Part shown: piece after piece, positions 35,260 through 44,655 of the stretch
How positions within the stretch are numbered: position 1 is the first letter of the stretch
Layout: the number at the start of each line of letters is the position of its first letter
The notes under the pieces: generated by a model
The model's input: only the letters and a program-made list of their open reading frames with translations
What the model was told of the DNA's origin: nothing
Database searches by the model: none
Assembly: GCA_949128115.1 (NCBI GenBank)
Contig: OX421965.1
Location: 34,901,681-34,965,680 of the forward strand
Direction: 5' to 3'
Origin: Anaspis maculata
Taxonomy: Eukaryota > Arthropoda > Insecta > Coleoptera > Scraptiidae
DNA: 64,000 nt
Position numbers and translations under genes: made by a program

Positions 35260-36489
35260 TGACTGTTCTAAAGGGACGAGACAGGGCGTCGCAGAACGTC
35301 TTGTCGAGTGCGGACATTCGCAACGCGACACAGTCCGTCTTTGCCGGGACAGAGTTTTGTGATTTTGCCTAGCCTCCACTTCAGAGGGGGGGTGTTTCGT
35401 CCTTGATAAGGACTAAAGACCTCAGTGCCACTAGCGTGAGTAGCAATTCGTCGCACCAACGCGCCCAGAAACGCTGATGCATGTTTTGGACCAACTGCCA
35501 TCGCGACAACCTGCTGCGCTTGAGGTGTGACAAATCTGGGTCAGATGGAGCTGTTAATGGCTCTAAAGTCAGAAAGTGTCCTGGAGTAAAAGGGCACAAA
35601 TCATTTGGATCTGTGCTCAACACTGAAAGTGGCCGTGAGATAAGCAAGGCCTTAACCTTTGTGACTAATGTACGTCAGCTCCTGGAAAGTGAGTATTTCA
35701 TCGTCGATCACACGGGACAGGTAAGTCTTAACGGCTTTTATGCCGCTTTCCTACAGTCCACCGAAGTGCAAACTTGAGGGGGGAATGAAATGCTAATTGA
35801 TGGTTTCGAATTCAACGACGAGTCGCATGGAGTCCGTCGACTGTCTGTGAGCGCCTACGAAGTTTGTGCCATTGTCACTAAACATCTTAGAGCACCACCC
35901 GCGCCGGGCAATGAATCGTCCTGACCACCAAAAGCAGCAAGAGGTCATTTCGTCCGGAAACAATTCACGCGAAGCAGGGTCAGCAGGATTATCCTATGTT
36001 GAGACATGTCTCCAACAATGAGGTGGAACCTGCTGTTGAATATGCTCAACACGGTGAGCAACAAATGTTTTATAGCGATGCGACGAGGAGCGTACTCCAC
36101 TGAGAACTGCTCCACGCAAAGATGTTATCAAACGATACGGTTCTTGAGAGTGTTGCAACGGTGAAGGCAACGAGGTAGGACATAGAAACTGCCGCACATA
36201 ATTTAAGGTGCGGAATGGTCAATAATTTAACGGAAGCCACCTTTGATTTGGTGGTCAGGAGACGAATGGTGGGAACACCATTCTGGAGATATCGCAGGAA
36301 CAGACGCACGCCTGCCCAGATTCAGACGCATCGCAGAAGACATGCAACTGGTACTTGTCTGCGGGTAACAAAAAGAATGACGCCAAATTTGTGGCCGCGA
36401 AAGTTGCGCGAGTTCGCTCTGAAAACGCGCCCATCGCCGACATACGAAATCCGGACGAGTGTCGTCCCAGTCAAGGCCAAGCTTCCATA
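35260..36489 (-). pseudogene. BEL/Pao relic, C-terminal half
   Basis: Minus-strand fragments in order: a Pao/A17 region (YQLHVFCDAS, then SKVASVKLLTIPHLKLCAAV), a very decayed integrase stretch (about 35700-36060), then the conserved BEL C-terminus. The latter has SRPLSVLSTDPNDL, FTPGHFLTLEPL, SRWQLVQNMHQRFWARW, KDETPPLKWRLGK and PGKDGLCRVANVRT. The frame breaks several times. It continues the RT fragment at 37.1-37.5 kb and is separated from it by an inserted LINE end. It differs from the element at 7-11 kb, which is on the other strand and far better preserved. Confidence 0.75.
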
Positions 36490-37098
36490 ACCGTTGGATT
36501 AGATTAGATTAGATAAGATAAGATAAGATAACTTTATTGTGCCATCAAATTATACATGGCAAAGTCCTCGGAGTAAGCATTGTATATAAAGGTACATATC
36601 GATTATATTACAATCATATTGTATAACACATTAAAAACAAGGAAAATTACAGTCAAGTTTGACGAATTTACATTTTGAAAGAAACATTTAGGAATTCATC
36701 GGGAGAATAGAAAGCGTGCTCCACAAGGAAGCTCTTCACAATCTTCTTAAACATCTGGAGGTTCATCTGCTGAACAGGAACGGGCAAATGGTTATAAAAT
36801 AAAACTTTATGGCAAGGTGTTTTGTTGCGTTCTGTGTTGTTGTCGTCAGCCTGTGGCGCACTGTACGCAGGGTGTCTCCTGTACGTGTGTAGTACTCGTG
36901 ACTGTTCCCATTTTTGATGAACTTAGTGTGGTGCTGGTGTACCCATTTCAAGCTTTCCGGTATAAAAACACTGGAGTTGGTGAGTACCTATCCTCAGGTT
37001 CTTGAAGGTAGCTCTGGCAGATTCGTGCTGTTTTAGACAGCATAAAATCTTCACCGCCTTCTTCTGCATGACCAGAACTTGAACCAGAACCAGAACTG
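36490..37098 (-). mobile_element. Jockey-type LINE 3' end inserted in BEL relic
   Basis: Read on the minus strand, ORF2's C-terminus is visible: VMQKKAVKILCC, SARATFKNLRI, then FYNHLPVPVQQMNLQMFKKI and HAFYSPDEFL, ending in a stop near 36663. A 3' untranslated region follows, with aataaag and a (gataa)n/(gatta)n tail (36495-36530). The insertion splits the BEL frame exactly between LTKHVQ and LWKLGLDWDD. No target duplication is obvious. Confidence 0.7.
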
Positions 37099-37099
37099 C

Positions 37100-37515
37100 A
37101 CATGCTTGGTTAAGAATGAGACTGGACACAGGAAGCCGAGCGGGTCGTGAATCCGGGCAACCTCTGGCAAGATGGATCGTTTTGTCGACTCTGAGCCGCA
37201 AAGCAAATCGTCTACGTACAATTGACGATGGATAGCCTCTGGAGCCAGTGGGAACTCCGAGGCGCCTTGCTTAGCCAAGTGCAGCAAGGTGAGAGCTGCT
37301 AAGAACGGTGCCGAAGAAGCACCATATGTGATGGTGTTCAGTTGGTAGGTTTCAACAGGTCTATCGGGAGAAAAGCGAAAACTAATCAATTGGTAATGGC
37401 GGTGTTCTGGCGAGACAGGAATTTGCCGGTACATCTGCCGGATGTCACATGTAAATACTACGGGTTGACATCGAAACTGCAGTAGCAAGGCTGCTATATC
37501 AAATCTTATTGCAGC
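37100..37515 (-). pseudogene. BEL/Pao relic, reverse transcriptase part
   Basis: The minus-strand frame reads FTCDIRQMYRQIPVS, TITYGASSAPFLA and QLYVDDLLCGSES, the BEL RT palm with a conserved YVDD. It then reads ARIHDPLGFLCPVSFLTKH before the LINE insertion. It is cut off upstream near 37515, so Gag and protease are absent. About 30 codons between GSES and ILPE are missing compared with usual RT spacing, which adds to the signs of decay. Confidence 0.78.
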
Positions 37516-38637
37516 TGAAGACCAACAAGAAGAGTCTCGTTGAGAGACGAGTGACTTGGTGCTTGTGCCGACGCATCAAAAACAACACAATTTTTTTGCA
37601 TTTCGCCCTCAACTTTGACAATTGGGTGGTGTGGTATTCCATATTGAATGTCAAAAAGCCGGCTAGCTCAACAGTTAGTGTGGATGTAGAGCCACACTTT
37701 CATTATTATAGGAGTCGAATGGATTCCAAACAGATTGTTTAAATTTTTTCTATGTGAAACTTCCAAGAAGATTATATAATTATGTATTATGCCGTTCACG
37801 TTTTAAATCCAGTGGAACGGCTTTTTGGAGAAAGAATAAAGTGACAAGCTGAAGGGCTACGGATAGCTCACATAACCAACTGAGAATTAACCTAGGAAAT
37901 GAAGACGATTATATTTAGAAAAAATACAGCGTACTACACTCTACATAAAATTAAATACCACACCTACAGAAATCCAAATGACAGGACTTTGGAAGTCGTC
38001 ATAAAAAACGTGCAAACATCCCTTTCAACTGAAGAAATAAAAAATCACCTCCTAACACTCGAGTTTCTGGTAAAATCAGTTACAAGACTTCAAAATAGAA
38101 GTGAAATACAATTACCTATATGCGCCATCTCGCTTCCAAGAAATGAAAAAGCTACTGATATCTTCAAACTCGACAAACTGTTCTATTCAATAGTATCTGT
38201 TGAACCAAGAAGAAAAACAGGAGAAACGCCTCAATGCCATCGCTGTCAATTATTTGGTCGTACTAAGAATTACTGCCAATTACAACCAAAATGCGTAAAG
38301 TGCTCAGGACAACACTCCTACAAAGACTGTAAAAAAACAGAAGACACCCCACTCACATGCTCAAATTGTGGAGAACATCATCCAGCAAACTACAGAGGAT
38401 GCAAAGCTTTCACAGAATACAAACGAAAGCAAGAGTCCCACAAATACTCTCGTCGAAGTCAAAATCTTGATGCCAACACCCGCTCAGAGAAAATGATTAC
38501 CGCTCGAACTGCAATAACAGCCAATAACATTTCCCGAACATCTTATTCTGATGCTACTAGAGAATATCAATACCAAAGATCCTCTACCACCAATACTACC
38601 CATCCTCTAAACTAGTTATCACAATCCCTAGTAGACA

Positions 38638-41503
38638 GCGTACATGACAACTTGACGCGGGACAACTTGACGCCGGGAATTTCAAAGTGGCCGACTTGAC
38701 GCCGGGACAACTTGACGCCAGGACAACTTGACGCGGGACAACTTGACGCCGGGACAACTTGACGCCGGACAACTTGACGCCAGGAATTTTAAAGTGACCG
38801 ATAGCCGACTTAGCGTCGGGACAACTTAACACCAGTTGGAGCTATAGGACCCCGAGTATTACATGAAGGCACAAAGGTGCTAAACTAAAGATACGAAAGC
38901 AAGGGGAAAACGCAAGGGGAGCCGGTAGACCTTCGAATACCAAAAAAGGCACAAGAGTGCTAACTAAATGTGAATGGAAAAAATGCAAGGGAGCTCAGCA
39001 GGGGTTCAAACACCATTAATTATTGGAGACACAATGGGGTCCAATGGGGCTATGAACAATACATGAAAGCAAAAGAGAGCTTTTTCGGCATATGAGGACA
39101 CAAGCGGACCAAGTAGGGCTTTAAATACAAGACGAAAACACAAGCGTGCTTTCGATTGCTTGAAAGCCTTTGAGACACGGAAAATTGCAAGGGGCAAGGG
39201 GGCTTATCAGGACTTCAAAAGACATTGAAGGCACAAGGGGGCTCAATAGTGCTTTGAATTACACAAGAAGGCAAAAGGGGCTCACAGGAATCCTACACAC
39301 GTGAAAAAACATAGAGAGACTCACCAGGGCTTCAAACGGTACTTAAGGTTGAGGACACACGGGGGCGCCAAATGTTACACGAAGGCACAAATGTGTTTAC
39401 TAAAGCTTCAAAAGCGACAGAAAAATGTAAGGGGACTCAGCAGGGCTTCAATCGACATTGAAGAAACAAGGGGGCCAGAAGGGCTTTAAGAATCAAAGAA
39501 GGCACAAGGCGGCTTATTACTGAAACTCTGGAGGGGCGAAAAATTATGGGGGGCTTAAAACAAAAGTGTCCAATTGGGCTCTGAATAAGGGTGCTTACAA
39601 CAACATATGCAGACATAAAGGGTTGATACTACGATTTCGAAAGCAACATGAACACTCAAGGGGGCTTATCAGGGCTCAAAATGACATATAAATACACAAA
39701 AGGATCCACTGGAATTTGGAGCTAACAAACTCAAGATAAAATGAGAGCCGCTTGACCTTCAAAACATAGGAAGACACTAGGGGGCTTCTCAGAACTCCGA
39801 GCACCTCAAGTGAACACAAGACGATTCATCGGGGCTCGAAACGACACAAAAAGACACGGGGGCTCATCGGGGTTCCGATTGCCAAAGAAGAAATCAAGAA
39901 ATACAAAATCTGAGAAAATAGATTGTGGCTCGATAGAGTTCCAAAAGCAACATGAAGACACAATAAGGGGGCTCGTCAAGGCTTGAAGCGACACATCAAA
40001 TTGTCCACGCGTTAGATTGTCCTGGCGTCAAGTTGTCCCGCGTCATGATGGCCGGCGTCAAGCTGTCCTGCTTCGACCAACTTGACGCCGGGATAACTTG
40101 ACGCCGGACGATTTGCGCCAGGGATTTTGTGAGAACAGAGTAAGGAAACATTCGAAGAAAATGACAAAACGCGACTCACCGGGAGTCGAAACGACACATA
40201 AAGATACAAGGGAGTTCACTGGGGCTCCGAATTACTCAGCAAAACACAATGGGGGCCTCTAGATCTTCAAAACACAAGAAGACATGAGCGGGCTCGCTTA
40301 GACTTCCGAAGACCTTGAGAAAACATCAAAGGGTTCATTGGGGACTCGAAACGACACAAAAGAACACAATGGGGGCCAGTAAGGCTCCAAAGTGGAGAAA
40401 AAAATACAAAGGGGCTCGATAGTGTTCCGAAACTGCCAAAAAAAAAATACAAAGAAGTCGTCGGGGCACAATACGGTACCTGAAGACACAAGGGGGGCTC
40501 CAATTGACACAGCAAGACATAATGGGTCGCTAGAACTCCAAAACATGAGAAAAATGAGCACGAGGGGGCTCGCGTTTTCCGAAAACCACAGAGAACATGA
40601 GGGGGCTCATCGTCAAAATGACACATAAAGACACAAAAAGGCCTATTGAAGCTACGATTGACAAAGCAAGGCATAATGTGGTATGGCGCCCTCTGAGGGC
40701 GCCATATAGGACTAGAAACATAAGAAGATACAAGGGGGTTCATCAGGGCCTCACACAGCACCACATGAAGACACGAGGAAGATTATCAGGTTTCAAAATG
40801 ACAAATACAGACAAAGAGGGTCCGTTGGATCTCCGATAAACGTAGCAAGACACAACAAGGACCCCTAGGATTCCACGACAAAATAGAAATTATTGCGGGG
40901 CTGGAAGCGTCACCATAGACACATGGCTCAGATTGACCCAGCAAGAAAGAATGGGGGCCGGCAGGGTTCCAAAGCACAAGAAGATACAGGGGGGCTCGAT
41001 AGAATTTAGAGCTTCACATGGAAACACAAGAAAGTCATCGGAGGGGTTATCAGGGTTCTTAAAAACACTATGGAAAAACAAAGTTGCTCCAGTGAAGTTT
41101 CGAAAACAACACGAAGACACAAGTAGGGGGCTCATCAGGGCTTGAAATGACACATGAAGTCGCATGGGGGCTGTGACTTCGAGTTATACAAACTTAGGTA
41201 ATTGGGACTCAAAAACATAAGACACAATATGTAGGCATAAGGGGCTTGCTAGTTCCGAAAAACCACAGGAAAACTCAAGGGGGCCAGTTGGGGGACAAAA
41301 AGACACAAACTGGCCAACTAGAGTCCCAAAATTATAATAACTCCTATAGTAAGTTGTTCTGGCGTCAAGTTGTCCCGCGTCAAATTGTCCTGGCGTCAAG
41401 TTGTCCCGCGTCAAGTTGTCCTGGCGTCAAGTTGTCCCGCGGCAAGTTGTCCCGCGTCAAGTTGGCCGGCGTCAAGTCGGCGGCGTCAAGTTGTCCTGCT
41501 TCG
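38638..41503. mobile_element. foldback-like element, two back-to-back units
   Basis: Both ends consist of short tandem repeats of a 14-16 base unit (gggacaacttgacgcc). At the left (38645-38830) it reads ggacaacttgacgcc, and at the right (41350-41500) ggcgtcaagttgtcc, so the ends are inverted. An exact 8-base duplication AGTAGACA lies outside both ends (38630-38637, 41504-41511). In the middle, at 40012-40115, a right-type end (gtcctgcttcg, to 40075) directly abuts a left-type end (ccaacttgacgccggg). This splits the insert into units of about 1438 and 1428 bases. The interior is a degenerate minisatellite. No transposase can be read. The architecture is that of FB/Galileo-like foldback elements; the superfamily cannot be fixed from this copy. 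Confidence 0.82.
38850..41335 (+). repeat. degenerate minisatellite forming foldback interior
   Basis: Units of roughly 40-60 bases follow the theme gaagacacaagggggctcat, cagggcttcaaaa, cgacacat, repeated dozens of times with heavy divergence. The pattern is broken only by the terminal-type repeats at 40012-40115. Strong strand asymmetry (A and G rich on the plus strand) leaves meaningless open frames on both strands. Confidence 0.75.
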
Positions 41504-41601
41504 AGTAGACACCATCCTGAAAGTCGTTATGGACCTCATAAAGCCACATCTTGAACAAATCAAAAACTCCCTTTTGACAAACCTACTTCCTATCCTTTTA
41601 A

Positions 41602-44287
41602 ATGGCAAATAATCTCGACCATACAATTAACAACATTAAGTTTCTCAACTTTAACGCCAATGGAGTAAATCGACAGCCCTCATCAATAATAATTTTTTTG
41701 AATCGTCACAACATCGATCTAGCATGCATCAGTGAGACTCACTTACATGAACAAGAAACTCTGAGAATACCTGGATATTCCATCTACAGATCGGATAGAG
41801 ACGCACCTACAGCCTCAGGGGATGTAGTCATCGTAATAAAAAGAAAAATTCCACATTATTCTATAGGAGAACTGAATCTGAACAGTCTAGAAGCAGTAGG
41901 AGTGATAATAACCGTACAGAGAGGAGTGAAAATCAAGATCATTGCTGCTTATAAGCAGCCTAACAAAAGATTACATAATGCCGATTTTGCTACAATATTC
42001 AGCAACCAGACACCGACTTTACTTATTGGCGACCTTAATTCAAAAAGTCAAACTTGGGGCTGTCGCGCCAACAACCCAGATGGAACTGTCCTGAACCATA
42101 CTGCAACAACACATGCCCTCGGAATTGATGCGCCGACAGAACACACATATGCACCATACTAACAAGACCGACTCTCAGATATCTTAGACATAGTGGTACA
42201 CAAAAATTTCACATTCCCGATACAGCAAGAGGTCTTACCAGAACTTGACTCTGATTATCTACCGGTGATCATAGCATTCACCAACATGACATACAAACCA
42301 CCAAGAGCAACAAAGCTAATACATGGCATAACTGACTGGGAACTTTCTAAAAGAAAACTAGACAACAAAATAAGATATCCTGAAATTCTACAAACTACTG
42401 AACACATTGATAAAGCCATAGAACATTCCACTTATTGTTTTGGAAACAGTATAAAAGAAGCCACAGTCAAGTGCGAAAATAGAAAACAGAAATACCCAAA
42501 AACACCCACAGCCATTCTTACCATGATAAAAGAGAAAAGTCGTATAAGAAGAGAGTGGCAAACGACCAGACAGCAAGCAACCAAGACACACTTGAACAAC
42601 TTGGGCCATCGTATCAAATACGAACTTGACAAATTGAACGTCGCTAGTTACAAAAAATTTATTGAAGATATGAGGCCCAACGACCCAGGACTATGGCGAA
42701 CAACAAGAAGAATCCTGCAGGAAGAAACCATTACACCACCCCTCATTAAAGACGTAGATATGAAGTACTGTTCGGACCAAGAAAAATGTAACATATTCTC
42801 CAAGCAGCTGGAGAAGACGTTCACACCTCACACCTCACATGCCTGGCTTCCACGCCCAAGTGGTAAAGTATGTTGAAAACCATACGCCTTCTGCAGACAA
42901 AATCGAGCCTACATCCCAACAAGAACTGATAACTGTCATAAAAAATCTACCGACCAAAAAATCACCTGGACCAGGCGGAATCCCCAATACTGTTCTTGAA
43001 AATGTGTCAAAAAAATTCCTAGCATTTTTAGCATCCACATTTAATGCTTGTCTGAGAATGGGATATTTCCCTGATGAATGGAAATATGCCCACATCTTGA
43101 TGTTTCTCAAGCCCGGCAAGGACAAAGCAAGACCGGAGAGCTTCAGGCCTATAAGCTTGCTAAACACACTGTCGAAGCTGCTGGAAAAGATCATCAAAAT
43201 ACGCCTGCATAGAGAATCACAGGGTCGCAGTATTATACCATCCATTCAATTCGGGTTCAGAAAAGGACACTCAACCAATCACCAACTTGCCAGAATAGTG
43301 GGAATCATCGAGCGAGGATTCGAGGAGAAAAAATACATCGTGGTAGCATTTTTGAACGTTTCTCAGGCCTTCGATCGAGTCTGGATTGACGGTCTGAAGT
43401 ATAAGCTAATCAAACTAAATCTACCCAAATATCTCCAAGCCATCCTGTTCTTGTTCTTGGACAATCGAACTTACCGGTTAAAGTGCAAAACGAGCTATCG
43501 ATATCGAGACAAATAGCAAGTGTCGCCCAAGGCAGTATACTTGGCCCAGATTTATTTAATATCTTCGTCCACGACATACCCAGCCAAGACAACATCGCTA
43601 TGTTCGCTAATGACACCGCAGTTATTTCTTACAACCCCGACTTGGACACTGCGATAGAGATGCTTCAGGACAGCGTGAACGAGGTGACCAATTGGTGCAA
43701 GAGATGGAGAATCGAACTAAATCCTACCAAGTGCGAGGCCAAATTTTCCACCCTAAGAAGAATTCGCAATCCACCTCACCTCTACGTATGCGGAAATGTT
43801 GTCCGATGGAGTCAAGAAGCAATCAAATACCTTGGCGTTCACTTGGATACCAAGCTGACTTGGGCTACCACATCAACAAAAAAATCAATAAAGGATACGC
43901 AAGATTACAAAAACTCCACCCGCTCTTGAATAAAAAGTCCTTTCTTCGTGTTGACTGCGGTCTGCTGATCTACAAATCCGTCATACGACCACTACTGACA
44001 TATGGCTGTTGCATTTGGAGCAATGCATCACAAATCAACATACGAAAACTCCAAATACTTCAGAACAAGATTCTACGAATAATCCTCGGCCCGCCATGGT
44101 ACATCAGGAATCAGCAGATCCATCACGAACCGGGTATTGACACGATCAAGAGACCAACGACCAACTTCCATAAGACCCTGACCTGAGCAACTGCCAGGGA
44201 GCCGTCCAGTTCAATTTTCGAGAAAGGGACATACACCGCAGACTCCGACGCGCACTCCCTCAAGACACACTCGACCCCAATGATTAG
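41602..44287 (+). pseudogene. LINE ORF2: endonuclease and reverse transcriptase, inactivated
   Basis: The start ATG at 41602 overlaps the end of ORF1 (ATGGCAAATAA). The apurinic-like endonuclease is readable (LNFNANGVNRQ, ISETHL, LLIGDLNSKSQTWGC). A stop at 42160-42162 interrupts it, and the frame resumes with SDILDIVV and SDYLPV. Reverse transcriptase follows in three frames: KKSPGPGGIPN, FRPISLLNTLSKLLEKII, FGFRKGHSTNHQL, FLNVSQAFDRVW, then AQGSILGPDLFNIFVHDIP and MFANDTAVIS, then LLTYGCCIWSNAS. Frame changes fall near 42850, 43490 and 43690-43930. Active-site residues are altered: FLN for the usual F-L-D, FAND for F-A-D-D, and SDY for S-D-H. The copy cannot encode active enzyme. Confidence 0.85.
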
Positions 44288-44584
44288 TCATCTTTTGCTT
44301 TCACTGCTACAAAAATTTAATTCTTTTTTTGGCCTTATTTGCTTGACGCTATTCAATTTTGTCATGTTTTACTGATTAGTCATAGATGCTATGAATAACA
44401 TATAATATGTTGAGCTGGCAATAAACAGATATAAAAAAAGGGCTACGGCTACGACTGATGGCACCTGCAAAGTTTTGGAGCGAAACTATCGACGGCCATC
44501 AGCCGTATCCTTTTAGCCCTTCAGCTTGTCACTTCATTTTTGCTTCAAAAAGTCATTTTAGTGGAAATAAAAAGTGGACGGGAT

Positions 44585-44655
44585 ATAGTGTAGTGTAACC
44601 CCGGTCACGTGGCATCAATTCTGTAGTATATCCTGGTCACGGCACCATATCTGTA
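44585..44655. repeat. short tandem repeat at family A edge
   Basis: gtagtgtaaccccggtcacg, then gtagtatatcctggtcacgg, then gtagtgtaacccc: a unit of about 40-45 bases partly repeated, just outside the family A inverted end. A single related unit adjoins the 28265 end of the other copy. Confidence 0.5.

Larger units (their letters stand above)
37899..41612 (+). pseudogene. LINE ORF1 (Gag-like), split by insertion
   Basis: The 5' part (37899-38637) encodes a PRE_C2HC-type region (YHTYRNPNDRTLEVVIKNVQ) and three zinc knuckles: CHRCQLFGRTKNYC, CVKCSGQHSYKDC and CSNCGEHHPANYRGC. An in-frame stop lies at 38613-38615. The frame then continues L-S-Q-S-L-V-D up to the foldback insertion. It resumes in phase after the 8-base duplication at 41504-41511 (VDTILKVVMDLIKPHLEQIK) and stops at 41612. 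The product would be an RNA-binding chaperone of the LINE particle. The start seen here is internal to the original protein. Confidence 0.8.
37863..44437 (+). mobile_element. 5'-truncated Jockey-type LINE, with foldback element inside
   Basis: An 11-base duplication (aagggctacgg) borders the element at 37852-37862 and 44438-44448. The 3' end is ataaacagatataaaaaaa. The left edge falls inside ORF1, so the copy is 5'-truncated, as expected from target-primed reverse transcription. Without the 2.87 kb foldback insertion it is about 3.7 kb long. It carries the 3' part of ORF1 and all of ORF2 in damaged form. Confidence 0.85.
37841..44532. mobile_element. small hairpin element split by the LINE
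   Basis: 37841-37862 (gtgacaagctgaagggctac gg) is the inverted partner of the sequence ending at 44532 (cccttcagcttgtcac). Removing the LINE and one target copy leaves an about 106-base palindromic element. Its arms also include ctgatggc and gccatcag around an aagttttggagcgaaac centre. It predates the LINE. Confidence 0.65.

Noticed and set aside
40267..40764. Long minus-strand open frame in the foldback interior
   Set aside because: It follows the minisatellite repeat, has no domain, and overlaps other open frames on both strands because the repeat is poor in stops.
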